64,000 nucleotides of DNA from UBA2040 sp002384725 (lineage in GTDB: Bacteria; Bacteroidota; Bacteroidia; Flavobacteriales_D; Crocinitomicaceae): NCBI GenBank assembly GCA_963926475.1, contig CAWUXE010000004.1:20491-84490 (forward strand), written 5' to 3'. Both the position numbers and the translations under genes were made by a program. Under the pieces are notes generated by a model. The model did not search any database. It saw only the letters and a list, made by a program, of their open reading frames with translations, and had not been told where the DNA came from. Of this stretch, positions 8,652 to 17,182 are shown piece by piece. Every line of letters begins with the position of its first letter. Position 1 is the first letter of the stretch.

Positions 8652-8948
8652 TTAAAAGTTATTAAATAAATCAATCGTTTCTCCTTCTGCTACTGTCACA
8701 ATCGCTTTTTTCCATGGATTGTTAGGTTGCTCAACGATACCTTTATTGGTGTATTTCACCGAGGATTTTCCACCGCCATACGTCATGGTGCGCACTTTCG
8801 TTACCGAAACTCCGTACATGTTCTCGACAGCTTTTTTTATTTCAATCTTGTTAGCGTCTTTGCTAACTGCGAAAGTAAATCGGTTTAAGCTTTCACTTGC
8901 ACCTGTTGCTTTCTCTGTAATGATTGGCTTTTTGATAATTGTCTTCAT
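8652..8948 (-). CDS. rplW: 50S ribosomal protein L23
   Basis: Large-subunit protein L23 (uL23) at the tunnel exit, the docking site for trigger factor and SRP in known bacteria. It has 98 residues; IIKKPIITEKATG at the start and the EIKKAVENMYGVSVTKVRTM helix-strand unit (about 36-55) identify it. Gaps are 6 bases from rplD and 13 to rplB. Confidence 0.97.
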   Translation of the reverse strand: MKTIIKKPIITEKATGASESLNRFTFAVSKDANKIEIKKAVENMYGVSVTKVRTMTYGGGKSSVKYTNKGIVEQPNNPWKKAIVTVAEGETIDLFNNF

Positions 8949-8954
8949 CTTGAA

Positions 8955-9581
8955 TTAATTTAAGATCTTTTCGATTACTTCTAAAGAACTCTCTGCTAAA
9001 ACGACTTTACGTGCATTCAATACATCATATGTATTAAAAGAATCAGCAGTTACAACTTTAACTTTCCCTAAGTTTTTTGAAGAGAAATAAACGTTGTCAT
9101 TTTTAGATCCAAGAATCAACAATACTTTTTCGTTTTCCAACTTCAAGTTGGTCAACATTGATATGAATTCTTGTGTCTTCGGTGCAGTCATTGTTAAATC
9201 TTCAACAATCATTACGGCATCATTCTTTGCTTGGAAAGCAAATGCAGACTTACGCGCTAATCTTTTCAATTTCACATTTAACTTGAAGTGATAGTTTCTT
9301 GGACGAGGTCCGAAGATACGTCCACCACCTACACGAGTACCAGACTTGATGCTACCCGCACGGGCTCCACCAGTTCCTTTTTGTTTTTTAATTTTCTTAG
9401 TAGATCCACTAATCTCAGCTCTTTCTTTAGCTTTGTGCGTTCCTTGACGTTTGTTCGCCAAATGTTGCTTTACATCTAAATAAATTGCGTGTTGATTGGG
9501 CTCAATTCCAAAAATTTCTTCCGAAAGCTTCACTTTTTTAGAAGTCGCTTTTCCGTTTGCGTCAAATACTTTTACTTCCAT
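8955..9581 (-). CDS. rplD: 50S ribosomal protein L4
   Basis: Large-subunit protein L4 (uL4). Its long loop (KQKGTGGARAGSIKSGTRVG followed by GRIFGPRPRNY, residues about 66-98) reaches the exit tunnel. The 208-residue length is normal. The start codon shares one base with the rplC stop (TAATG), suggesting translational coupling. In enterobacteria L4 represses its operon; no evidence for or against this here. Confidence 0.97.
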   Translation of the reverse strand: MEVKVFDANGKATSKKVKLSEEIFGIEPNQHAIYLDVKQHLANKRQGTHKAKERAEISGSTKKIKKQKGTGGARAGSIKSGTRVGGGRIFGPRPRNYHFKLNVKLKRLARKSAFAFQAKNDAVMIVEDLTMTAPKTQEFISMLTNLKLENEKVLLILGSKNDNVYFSSKNLGKVKVVTADSFNTYDVLNARKVVLAESSLEVIEKILN

Positions 9582-10195
9582 TATTTCTGAATTATTACGG
9601 TTGAACCTTTTGGTCCTGGCACTGAACCTTTAATTACGATCAAGTTTTTCTCAGCAAGAACTTTCAATACTTGTAGATTTTCCATCATGACACGTTTGTT
9701 ACCCATTTGTCCACCCATACGCATTCCTTTGAATACACGTGCTGGATATGAACAAGCACCAATCGCACCTGGAGCACGAAGTCTGTTGTGCTGACCGTGA
9801 GTAGCTTGACCCACACCTGCAAAACCATGACGACGAACAACCCCTTGGAAACCTTTTCCTTTTGAAGTTCCGGCAACACTTACAAACTCTCCTTCTGCAA
9901 AGACATCCACATGAATGGTATCTCCGAGATTAAGATCTGCAAACCCTTTAAACTCTGCCAACCTTGACTTTGGAGTAGTGTTTGCTTTTTTGAAATGTCC
10001 TTTCAAAGCGTTTGGTGTGTTTTTTTCTTTTCGCTCACCAAAGCCTATCTGAACTGCTTCATAACCGTCTCGATCTTGTGTCTTTACTTGCGTAACGATA
10101 CAAGGACCAGCTTCTATCACTGTGCATGGCATTGCCTTACCCTCGGCACTGTAGATGCTAGTCATGCCGATTTTTCGACCTATTATTCCTGGCAT
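9581..10195 (-). CDS. rplC: 50S ribosomal protein L3
   Basis: Large-subunit protein L3 (uL3), one of the first proteins in 50S assembly. The 204-residue product starts MPGIIGRKIGMTSIYSAEGK and has the GKGFQGVVRRHGFAG loop near residues 113-127 and GQMGNKRVMMENLQVLKVLA later. It overlaps rplD by one base and lies 21 bases after rpsJ. Confidence 0.97.
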   Translation of the reverse strand: MPGIIGRKIGMTSIYSAEGKAMPCTVIEAGPCIVTQVKTQDRDGYEAVQIGFGERKEKNTPNALKGHFKKANTTPKSRLAEFKGFADLNLGDTIHVDVFAEGEFVSVAGTSKGKGFQGVVRRHGFAGVGQATHGQHNRLRAPGAIGACSYPARVFKGMRMGGQMGNKRVMMENLQVLKVLAEKNLIVIKGSVPGPKGSTVIIQK

Positions 10196-10216
10196 ACTTT
10201 ATTATTTATTGATTAA

Positions 10217-10522
10217 TTAAACTTTTATTTCTACGTCAACCCCACTAGGCAACTCTAAACGCATCAAGGCATCAACAGTCTGCGAAGACGAAGAGTAGAT
10301 ATCCATCAAACGTTTGTAAGCACACAATTCAAATTGCTCACGTGCTTTCTTGTTTACATGTGGTGATTTCAATACTGTATAAATTTTCTTGTGAGTTGGT
10401 AATGGAATTGGACCACTAACTACAGCACCTGTCGCCTTTACAGTCTTAACGATTTTCTCTGCCGACTTGTCCACTAAATTGTGATCGTACGACTTTAATT
10501 TGATTCTAATTTTTTGACTCAT
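10217..10522 (-). CDS. rpsJ: 30S ribosomal protein S10 (NusE)
   Basis: Small-subunit head protein S10 (uS10), also the NusE partner of NusB in transcription antitermination. It has 101 residues with IRIKLKSYDHNLVDKSAEKI at the start, the SGPIPLPTHKKIYTVLKSPH block near residues 36-55, and LPSGVDVEIKV at the end. It directly follows fusA (9-base gap) with no tuf gene between, fusing the str and S10 gene groups. Confidence 0.98.
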   Translation of the reverse strand: MSQKIRIKLKSYDHNLVDKSAEKIVKTVKATGAVVSGPIPLPTHKKIYTVLKSPHVNKKAREQFELCAYKRLMDIYSSSSQTVDALMRLELPSGVDVEIKV

Positions 10523-10531
10523 GACTTATAA

Positions 10532-12637
10532 TTAAGCGGTAACGTTTCCATTAAATTTTTTAACTATCTCCTCAGCAACATTCTTTGGTGCTTCTGCATA
10601 ATGTGAGAATTCCATAGTTGATGTTGCACGTCCTGATGAAATGGTACGCAATTGAGTTACATATCCAAACATTTCAGATAATGGAACGTCAGCTTTCAAA
10701 ACTTTCGCTCCAGCTCTATCATCCATTCCTTTCATCAATCCACGACGACGGTTAAGGTCACCTACGATGTCACCCATGTTAATTTCAGGAGTAACAACTT
10801 CCATTTTCATGATAGGCTCTAACAAAATAGGACGGGCTTTTTTCAAAGCTGATCTATACGCCATTTTAGCACATATCTCAAATGATAATGCGTCTGAATC
10901 GACAGCGTGGAAGGAACCATCAGTCAAAGTAACTTTCATTGATTCAACTGGGAAACCAGCTAAAACACCATTTTTCATTGACTCTTTGAAACCTTTCTCA
11001 ACTGAAGGAATAAATTCTCTTGGAATTGATCCACCTTTAATTACGTTAACGAATTCTAAGCCTGATTTTTCAGGATCATCTTGAGGTTCGATAGTAACAA
11101 CGATGTCGGCAAATTTACCACGTCCACCTGATTGTTTCTTGTATGTCTCACGGTGACCAACAGGAGCAGTAATATCTTCACGGTAAGTAACCTGAGGTTC
11201 ACCTTGATTTACTTCTACTTTAAACTCACGACGTAAACGGTCAATAATGATATCCAAGTGCAATTCACCCATTCCTGAGATAATTGTTTGACCTGACTCC
11301 TCATCCGTATGAACTTGGAACGTTGGATCTTCCTCAGCTAATTTGCTCAAGCCAATACCCAATTTATCTTGATCTGCTTGCGTCTTAGGCTCAATAGAAA
11401 TTCCGATAACTGGATCTGGGAAATCCATTGATTCTAATACGATATGAGCATTTTCAGCACAAAGAGTATCACCAGTACGAATATCTTTAAATCCTACAAC
11501 CGCACCAATATCACCCGCCATAAGCTCATCAATTTGATTTTGCTTGTTCGCGTGCATTTGGAAAATTCTAGAAATACGCTCCTTGCTGTTTGATCTTGTA
11601 TTGTAAACATAAGAACCAGCAGGTAAATTTCCTGAATACGCTCTTACGAAACACAAACGACCAACGAAAGGATCTGTAGCAATTTTAAAGGCCAATCCTG
11701 CAAACGGTTCTGTAATAGACGGTAGACGTGAAGTTGGCAAATCAGTTTTAGGATCGATACCGTCAATTGAACCAACATCCATCGGAGAAGGTAAAATTTC
11801 CATTACCATATCCAACATTGCTTGAACACCTTTGTTTTTAAAGGCAGAACCACACATCATTGGAACCACTTTTCCTGAGATAGTCGCTTCACGCAATGCG
11901 TCAAGAATTTCTCTTTCAGTCAAAGATTCTGGATCCTCAAAATATTTCTCCATCAATGTATCGTCGAATTCAGCAACTGCTTCTAGCAATTGCTCACGCA
12001 ACATCCTTGCTTCTTCAACAACATCGTCAGGAATTGGAATCTCTTGGAAAGTCATTCCCATATCTTCTTCATTCCAAGTGATTCCCTTGAAATTGATCAA
12101 ATCAACAACACCTTTGAAATCATCTTCAGCACCGATATTGATTTGTAATGGCAATGCGTGGCTTCCCAACATTTCTTTCACTTGCTTACACACGTTTAAG
12201 AAATCTGCACCTTGACGGTCCATTTTATTAACGAAACCAATTCTTGGAACGTTATAGTTGTTTGCCAATCTCCAGTTTGTTTCAGACTGAGGCTCAACAC
12301 CATCAACAGCTGAAAACAAGAAAACCAAACCATCCAATACACGTAACGAACGATTCACCTCAACTGTAAAGTCAACGTGTCCCGGTGTGTCAATAATATT
12401 AACGTGATATTCTTGTGAACGGTAATTCCATTTCAATGTGGTTGCAGCAGAAGTAATCGTGATACCACGCTCTTGCTCTTGCTCCATCCAATCCATTGTT
12501 GCTCCACCATCGTGAACTTCCCCAATTTTGTGATTTACACCACCGTAGTAAAGAATACGCTCAGTAGTTGTTGTTTTTCCCGCATCAATGTGGGCAGCAA
12601 TACCAATGTTTCTTGTAAATCTTAAGTCTCTTGCCAT
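10532..12637 (-). CDS. fusA: Elongation factor G
   Basis: Translational GTPase EF-G (701 residues), catalysing tRNA-mRNA translocation and ribosome recycling. The G domain shows AHIDAGKTTTTERI (G1, residues about 15-28), RGITITSAATT (G2), DTPGHVDFTVEV (G3), FVNKMDRQGADF (G4) and MCGSAFKNKG (G5). Later domains include the domain IV region with QSGGRGKFADIV and the C-terminal RRGLMKGMDDRAG segment. It lies 5 bases after rpsG and 9 before rpsJ in the translation operon. Full length, no anomaly. Confidence 0.98.
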   Translation of the reverse strand: MARDLRFTRNIGIAAHIDAGKTTTTERILYYGGVNHKIGEVHDGGATMDWMEQEQERGITITSAATTLKWNYRSQEYHVNIIDTPGHVDFTVEVNRSLRVLDGLVFLFSAVDGVEPQSETNWRLANNYNVPRIGFVNKMDRQGADFLNVCKQVKEMLGSHALPLQINIGAEDDFKGVVDLINFKGITWNEEDMGMTFQEIPIPDDVVEEARMLREQLLEAVAEFDDTLMEKYFEDPESLTEREILDALREATISGKVVPMMCGSAFKNKGVQAMLDMVMEILPSPMDVGSIDGIDPKTDLPTSRLPSITEPFAGLAFKIATDPFVGRLCFVRAYSGNLPAGSYVYNTRSNSKERISRIFQMHANKQNQIDELMAGDIGAVVGFKDIRTGDTLCAENAHIVLESMDFPDPVIGISIEPKTQADQDKLGIGLSKLAEEDPTFQVHTDEESGQTIISGMGELHLDIIIDRLRREFKVEVNQGEPQVTYREDITAPVGHRETYKKQSGGRGKFADIVVTIEPQDDPEKSGLEFVNVIKGGSIPREFIPSVEKGFKESMKNGVLAGFPVESMKVTLTDGSFHAVDSDALSFEICAKMAYRSALKKARPILLEPIMKMEVVTPEINMGDIVGDLNRRRGLMKGMDDRAGAKVLKADVPLSEMFGYVTQLRTISSGRATSTMEFSHYAEAPKNVAEEIVKKFNGNVTA

Positions 12638-12642
12638 TTCTA

Positions 12643-13113
12643 TTAAAATCTAAAATGTGAGAATGCTTTATTTGCTTCAGCCATACGTAAAGTATCTTCT
12701 TTCTTTTTGAATGCTGCACCCTCTTCTTTAGAAGAAGCGATGATTTCAGCAGCCAAACGTTGGGCCATAGTTTTTTCATTTCTTTTTCGTGAGTATCCGA
12801 TCATCCACTTCATTCCAAGTGATTGTTTTCTTCCGTCACGAACAGGAGTAGGAATTTGGAAAGTTGCTCCACCTACACGACGAGATCTTACTTCGACAGA
12901 CGGTGTAATATTTTCTAATCCTTTTTTCCAAACATCAAGTCCATCTTGATCTTCAATTTTACCATCCACGATATCAATCGCATCATAGAAAATTTTGAAT
13001 GCTAAACTTTTCTTCCCGTCTAGCATTAGGTTGTTAACAAATTTCGTTACGATTACCTCCCCAAATCTTGGATCTGGAAGGACGGCAATCTTTTTGGCTT
13101 TTTTTCTTCTCAT
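12643..13113 (-). CDS. rpsG: 30S ribosomal protein S7
   Basis: Small-subunit protein S7 (uS7), primary organiser of the 30S head near the E site. It has 156 residues with DPRFGEVIVTKFVNNLMLDG near residue 15, EVRSRRVGGATFQIP near residue 74 and the C-terminal HFRF. It lies 18 bases after rpsL and 5 before fusA. Confidence 0.97.
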   Translation of the reverse strand: MRRKKAKKIAVLPDPRFGEVIVTKFVNNLMLDGKKSLAFKIFYDAIDIVDGKIEDQDGLDVWKKGLENITPSVEVRSRRVGGATFQIPTPVRDGRKQSLGMKWMIGYSRKRNEKTMAQRLAAEIIASSKEEGAAFKKKEDTLRMAEANKAFSHFRF

Positions 13114-13131
13114 TTCGTAAAAGCTTTACAA

Positions 13132-13506
13132 TTATTTTTTAGGTCTTTTTGTTCCATACTTAGAACGACGTTGAGTTCTTCCCTCAACCCCAGCTGTATC
13201 TTCTGCTCCGCGGACGATGTGATATCTCACACCAGGAAGATCTTTAACTCTTCCTCCACGAACAAGTACTAAACTGTGTTCCTGTAAATTATGACCTTCT
13301 CCACCGATATACGCATTGACTTCCTTACCGTTAGTCAAGCGCACCCTTGCTACCTTTCGCATAGCTGAGTTCGGTTTCTTAGGAGTAGTGGTGTACACAC
13401 GCACACATACCCCTTTACGCTGTGGACAAGAATCGAGCGCAGCCGACTTGCTTTTTTTAACCACTGCTGTTCTGCCTTTTCGCACTAATTGTTGAATCGT
13501 TGGCAT
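13132..13506 (-). CDS. rpsL: 30S ribosomal protein S12
   Basis: Small-subunit decoding-centre protein S12 (uS12), first gene of the operon. The 124-residue protein starts MPTIQQLVRKGRTAV and has the TTTPKKPNSAMRKVARV block whose lysine region is the classical streptomycin-resistance site. The residues there look wild type. KDLPGVRYHIVRGAEDTAGV follows near residue 86. Translation starts about 56 bases downstream of a predicted transcription start (see the promoter entry at 13566). Confidence 0.98.
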   Translation of the reverse strand: MPTIQQLVRKGRTAVVKKSKSAALDSCPQRKGVCVRVYTTTPKKPNSAMRKVARVRLTNGKEVNAYIGGEGHNLQEHSLVLVRGGRVKDLPGVRYHIVRGAEDTAGVEGRTQRRSKYGTKRPKK

Positions 13507-13542
13507 ACTTTAAACCTGTTAACTTTAATTAATAAATAAATG

Positions 13543-13562
13543 CCCCAAACGCACTTTGAGGG
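13543..13562 (-). promoter_or_regulatory. Hairpin at the predicted 5' end of the ribosomal operon mRNA
   Basis: If transcription starts about 4 bases after the TAnnTTTG box of the rpsL promoter (near 13562), the RNA begins CCCUCAAAGUGCGUUUGGGG. This folds into a 7-pair stem (one G-U) with a 5-base loop at or next to the 5' terminus. Such a structure could protect the long operon mRNA or take part in feedback control. The hairpin is seen; any role is inference. Confidence 0.4.
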
Positions 13563-13565
13563 GTG

Positions 13566-13595
13566 CAAAGATATGAGATTATTTTTATAAACCAA
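13566..13595 (-). promoter_or_regulatory. Promoter of the ribosomal protein operon
   Basis: On the minus strand TTG (13595-13593) is followed after 19 bases by TATCTTTG (13573-13566), an exact match to the Bacteroidota housekeeping consensus TTG-N19-TAnnTTTG. It lies 60 bases upstream of the rpsL start, so the leader should be about 56 bases. This is the clearest promoter in the window and the only one I see for genes 1 to 13.5 kb. Confidence 0.8.
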
Positions 13596-13596
13596 G

Positions 13597-14030
13597 GGCT
13601 GGAGCGAAAAAAAGTGACTTTTTTCACAAGTGAGTGTGGAAAGATAAAAAAGACAGATTAAGTCAGAAAATAATTGAAGTGCAATTGAAACTCTACTCTA
13701 GTGTTTCAATTGCATTCACCCTAAAGTTAATGCAATAATAATGATATCATCTTTTATAAGATGGGCCATGAATATCTTCGTTCATCAGAATCCGTAAAAA
13801 GGTATTAAAGTCAAACTTTCTTGAAATTGAGTAGACTAATATTCTGATTTCCCAAATAATATAGGGCTCTTTGCACCGCACTATTGGGTCTTTTTCTGGC
13901 TCAATCCCACTCTACAATCCGCTAAGAAGAATTTATACCTACAGCATATTGATTCTTCCATGAATTAATTAATACACAGAAATGCAACTTTTGTAATTCT
14001 GTGTTAACGAATTATTATTAAAAAAAACAA
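13597..14030. other. Gene-poor gap between rpsL and pdhB with an inverted repeat
   Basis: No convincing complete gene. It holds a perfect 12-base inverted repeat (TGCAATTGAAAC at 13680-13691 and its complement at 13703-13714, 11-base loop) without a following T-run. It also holds an open minus-strand stretch of 54 codons without a start codon (13747-13911, containing KEPYIIWEIR) that could be a gene relic or chance. The promoter of the ribosomal operon lies just outside its left edge and the pdhB terminator at its right edge. Confidence 0.5.
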
Positions 14031-14060
14031 AAAGACGGAAGTTTATAAACTTCCGCCTTT
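14031..14060 (-). terminator. Intrinsic terminator of pdhB
   Basis: The perfect palindrome GGAAGTTTATAAACTTCC (14037-14054) is extended by outer pairs and followed on the minus strand by a T-rich tract. One outer position is A opposite C on the plus strand but G-U in the minus-strand RNA, so the fold fits minus-strand use. It lies 24 bases after the pdhB stop codon. Confidence 0.85.
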
Positions 14061-14084
14061 TTTATGTAACGTATTTTTAAATTC

Positions 14085-15065
14085 TTAGTTTCTATACAAA
14101 GTGCTTTTTACAGCTTTAACCAATCTTTCTACATTTGGCAATGCTTCATCAATCAAAGTTGGTGAAAAAGCGAAAGGTGTATCTGTTTGAGTAACACGCA
14201 TTACAGGAGCATCCAAATAATCAAATGCATAACGTTGTAAGTGATATGAAATCTCAGAAGAAATAGACGCCAATGGCCAAGATTCTTCAAGAACAACACA
14301 ACGATTTGTTTTCTTAACCGATTCGACAACTGTCGCATAATCCAACGGGCGAATTGTTCTCAAGTCAATTATTTCGCAAGAAATTCCTTCTTTCTCCAAA
14401 ACCTCAGCAGCTTCAAAAGCTACTTTCATTATTTTTCCAAATGAAACGATTGTTACATCCGAACCTTTTCTTTTGATATCAGCAACACCGATTGGAATGA
14501 TATATTCTCCTTCAGGAACTTCACCTTTATCTCCGTACATTTTTTCAGATTCCAAGAAAACAACTGGGTCGTTATCACGAATGGCTGCTTTCAACAAACC
14601 TTTTGCATCCGATGGATTAGAGGGTGTGATAACTTTCAATCCAGGAACGTGCGCATAAAATGCTTCGAAACTTTGCGAGTGTGTTGCACCCAATTGACCA
14701 GCTGTTCCATTTCCACCGCGGAAAACAATTGGACAGTGGTATTGACCACCTGACATCTGCATCATTTTTGCAGCAGAGTTGATGATTTGATCAGCCGCTA
14801 AAATCGCGAAGTTCCAAGTCATGAACTCAACAATGGGGCGAAGTCCATTCATAGAAGCACCGACAGCAATACCAGCAAAACCGAGTTCGGCAATAGGCGT
14901 ATCGATAACTCTTTTTGCTCCAAATTCATCCAGCATCCCTTGAGATACTTTATAAGCACCGTTGTATTCAGCAACTTCCTCGCCCATTAAAAATACATTC
15001 TCATCTCGACGCATTTCCTCTGACATTGCTTCTCTAAGTGCTTCTCTGAATTGTAAGGTTTTCAT
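14085..15065 (-). CDS. pdhB: Pyruvate dehydrogenase E1 component subunit beta
   Basis: Thiamine-diphosphate-dependent E1 beta subunit of the pyruvate dehydrogenase complex, feeding acetyl-CoA into the TCA cycle. From MKTLQFREALREAMSEEM it gives 326 residues. GEEVAEYNGAYKVSQG, the DTPIAELGFAGIAVGA region and the C-terminal EESWPLASISSEISYHLQR are typical. An in-frame ATG at 15101 would add 12 residues (MAHLINRTKKKM). I reject it because a good promoter puts the transcript start near 15095, downstream of that ATG. It stands alone, with no E1 alpha or E2 gene beside it. Confidence 0.94.
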   Translation of the reverse strand: MKTLQFREALREAMSEEMRRDENVFLMGEEVAEYNGAYKVSQGMLDEFGAKRVIDTPIAELGFAGIAVGASMNGLRPIVEFMTWNFAILAADQIINSAAKMMQMSGGQYHCPIVFRGGNGTAGQLGATHSQSFEAFYAHVPGLKVITPSNPSDAKGLLKAAIRDNDPVVFLESEKMYGDKGEVPEGEYIIPIGVADIKRKGSDVTIVSFGKIMKVAFEAAEVLEKEGISCEIIDLRTIRPLDYATVVESVKKTNRCVVLEESWPLASISSEISYHLQRYAFDYLDAPVMRVTQTDTPFAFSPTLIDEALPNVERLVKAVKSTLYRN

Positions 15066-15098
15066 CATTTTCTTTTTAGTCCTATTAATAAGGTGCGC

Positions 15099-15129
15099 CA
15101 AAATTAGAGTTTAGGAGTTTAAGGTGCAA
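15099..15129 (-). promoter_or_regulatory. Promoter of pdhB
   Basis: Minus-strand TTG (15129-15127), a 20-base spacer and TAATTTTG (15106-15099) match the Bacteroidota consensus. The predicted transcript start near 15095 gives a leader of about 30 bases to the chosen ATG at 15065 and rules out the longer start at 15101. Confidence 0.65.
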
Positions 15130-15168
15130 GATATATTTCGGATTTTTTGCTCAAAATTCCTTTGACAA

Positions 15169-15235
15169 TTGACTATTGACGGTCGACCTTAACCAAAATT
15201 GATGACAAAAGTCAAAGTGAGAGGTCAATAGTCAA
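15169..15235. repeat. 12-base inverted repeat between pdhB and etfB
   Basis: TTGACTATTGAC (15169-15180) and its exact complement GTCAATAGTCAA (15224-15235) are 43 bases apart. A second partial copy (TCAATAGT) directly follows. There is no T-run, so it is not an intrinsic terminator. It may be an intergenic repeat or an operator for the divergent pdhB and etfB promoters. Confidence 0.4.
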
Positions 15236-15286
15236 TAGTTTTTACTAGGCATGCATAGGGAAATTTAATTTTATTATCTATCTTCG

Positions 15287-15320
15287 TTTAAACAATTTTT
15301 AGCAGATAATGTTAATTTTG
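15287..15320 (+). promoter_or_regulatory. Probable promoter of etfBA
   Basis: TAATTTTG (15313-15320) fits the -7 consensus, with a weaker TTTA at 15287-15290 upstream (22-base spacer). It would start transcription near 15324, about 28 bases before the etfB ATG. Confidence 0.45.
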
Positions 15321-15351
15321 TAATTCGAATTTTCACGATAAAACAATCAAC

Positions 15352-16092
15352 ATGAAGATATTGGTTTGTATCAGTAAAGCACCTGATACCACATCAAAAA
15401 TCGCCTTTACGAACGGAAACACTCAGTTTGACGAAAATGGCGTTCAATTTATTGTTAACCCTTATGACGAGTGGTACGCGCTCGTTCGCGCTTTGGAATT
15501 AAAAGAAGCGAATGGAGGTACAGTAACGATAATAACAGTTGGTCCAGCGACCGACGATACAGTGATTAGAAAAGCATTGGCAATTGGAGCTGATGATGCA
15601 GTTAGAATAGATGCTATTCCAACGGATGCCTATTTCACAGCCATGCAAATCGCAAATTACGCGAAGGAAAATGGATACGAAATGGTAATGACGGGTAAGG
15701 AAACCATCAATTATAACGGCTCACAAGTAGCTGGAATGATTGCGGAAGCAATGGATATCCCTTTTGTTTCATTGGCAACAAAATTAGACATGAATGGAAA
15801 TTTAGCAACATTGGAAAGAGAAGTTACTGGTGGAGTTCAAGTAGTTGAAGTAAATACTCCGTGTGTTATTTCCTGTGCAAAAGGTATGGCTGAACAACGT
15901 ATTCCCAATATGCGTGGAATTATGGCAGCTAGAACGAAGCCTTTGAACGTAATCGCTCCTTCGACTGTTGATGCTTTGACGGAATATGTTTCTTACGAAA
16001 CACCGAGTGCAAAGTCTGCTGTAAAAATGATTGATCCAGAAAACATGGATGAATTAGTGGAATTATTGCATAGAGAAGCGAAAGTTATTTAA
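15352..16092 (+). CDS. etfB: Electron transfer flavoprotein subunit beta
   Basis: Beta subunit of the FAD/AMP-containing electron transfer flavoprotein, which carries electrons from acyl-CoA dehydrogenases towards the respiratory chain via ETF-quinone oxidoreductase. It has 246 residues starting MKILVCISKAPDTTSKIAF. Family blocks include VNPYDEWYALVRALELKE (about 37-54), GADDAVRID and MTGKETINYNGSQVAGMIAE (about 113-132), and a C-terminal region with RGIMAARTKPL. It is followed after 45 bases by etfA, the usual pair. Confidence 0.95.
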   Translation: MKILVCISKAPDTTSKIAFTNGNTQFDENGVQFIVNPYDEWYALVRALELKEANGGTVTIITVGPATDDTVIRKALAIGADDAVRIDAIPTDAYFTAMQIANYAKENGYEMVMTGKETINYNGSQVAGMIAEAMDIPFVSLATKLDMNGNLATLEREVTGGVQVVEVNTPCVISCAKGMAEQRIPNMRGIMAARTKPLNVIAPSTVDALTEYVSYETPSAKSAVKMIDPENMDELVELLHREAKVI

Positions 16093-16137
16093 AATATCGG
16101 ACTCCAAGTCCGATGTTGAACGACAAAAAAATAAAAA

Positions 16138-17079
16138 ATGATATTAGTATATATAAATTCAGATCACGGAATTGGCAAAGGTGCCATGGAAGTGGTAACA
16201 TACGCTAAAAAACTAGGAGATGTAACGGTGGTAACAGCCGGAAGTGCCTCCGATAGTGATTTAGCAACTTTGGGACAATATGGAGCATCAAAAGTTCTTG
16301 TTGACAGAAATGCCAAAGCAGATGATGCGCAACAATTGACACGATTAGTTGCTACAGGGGCTAGTTCCGTAGGAGCAAAAATGATTATTTTTTCTCATGA
16401 CTTAATTGCGAAATCTGTTGCACCTCGTTTATCTGTTAAGTTAAAAGCGGGATTAATTTCAGGAGCAATTGCGTTGCCTGAAACTGGTGGAGATTTCACA
16501 TGTAAAGTCAATGTTTTCTCTGGAAAAGCTTTTGGAACAGTAAAAGTGAACACAGATATTAAAATCATTTCATTATTGCCGAACACTTTGAAACCCGAAG
16601 CAACTGGTTCGGATTGCAGTGTCGAAAGTTTCGATGGAAATGCAGGTGCAGTGGGTATCGTCGTGAAAGAAACAAAAATCCCGCAGGGTGAAATTCCATT
16701 GACAGAGGCTGAATTGGTTGTAAGTGCTGGTAGAGGATTGAAAGGTCCTGAAAACTGGGGAATGGTTGAAGATTTGGCCAAAACTTTAGGTGCGGCAACA
16801 GCATGTTCTCGCCCGATAGCCGATATTGGTTGGAGACCTCACCATGAGCACGTTGGTCAAACAGGTTTTGCCATTCGTCCGAATTTATACATTGCCGCAG
16901 GCATTTCTGGTGCAATTCAGCATTTAGCTGGAGTCAACGGATCGAAAATTATTGTAGTCATCAACACAGATCCAGAAGCACCGTTTTTCAAAGCAGCAGA
17001 TTATGGCGTACTCGGTGATGCTTTCGAAGTTTTACCTCGATTAAACGAATCTCTTAAAAAATTCAAAGCGGCTCAATAA
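16138..17079 (+). CDS. etfA: Electron transfer flavoprotein subunit alpha
   Basis: Alpha subunit of ETF, carrying the FAD-binding C-terminal domain. It has 313 residues; VVSAGRGLKGPENWGMVEDL (about 197-216), CSRPIADIGWRPHHEHVGQT (about 223-242) and LYIAAGISGAIQHLAGV with INTDPEAPFFKAADYGVLGD are the classic FAD-binding signatures. Downstream of etfB in a two-gene operon ended by a hairpin at 17120-17147. Confidence 0.95.
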   Translation: MILVYINSDHGIGKGAMEVVTYAKKLGDVTVVTAGSASDSDLATLGQYGASKVLVDRNAKADDAQQLTRLVATGASSVGAKMIIFSHDLIAKSVAPRLSVKLKAGLISGAIALPETGGDFTCKVNVFSGKAFGTVKVNTDIKIISLLPNTLKPEATGSDCSVESFDGNAGAVGIVVKETKIPQGEIPLTEAELVVSAGRGLKGPENWGMVEDLAKTLGAATACSRPIADIGWRPHHEHVGQTGFAIRPNLYIAAGISGAIQHLAGVNGSKIIVVINTDPEAPFFKAADYGVLGDAFEVLPRLNESLKKFKAAQ

Positions 17080-17119
17080 TTAATTCGCTTAGAAATTGTA
17101 TTTTTGAAATAACATAAGT

Positions 17120-17147
17120 ATAGGGAGGCGACACGTTGCTTCCCTAT
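17120..17147 (+). terminator. Intrinsic terminator of etfBA
   Basis: A 10-pair stem (ATAGGGAGGC and GCTTCCCTAT, one G-U) with an 8-base loop, followed by TCATTTT. It lies 40 bases after the etfA stop. Confidence 0.7.
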
Positions 17148-17182
17148 TCATTTTAAATAGGCTGAAGTCTTGTCCTTAACAG

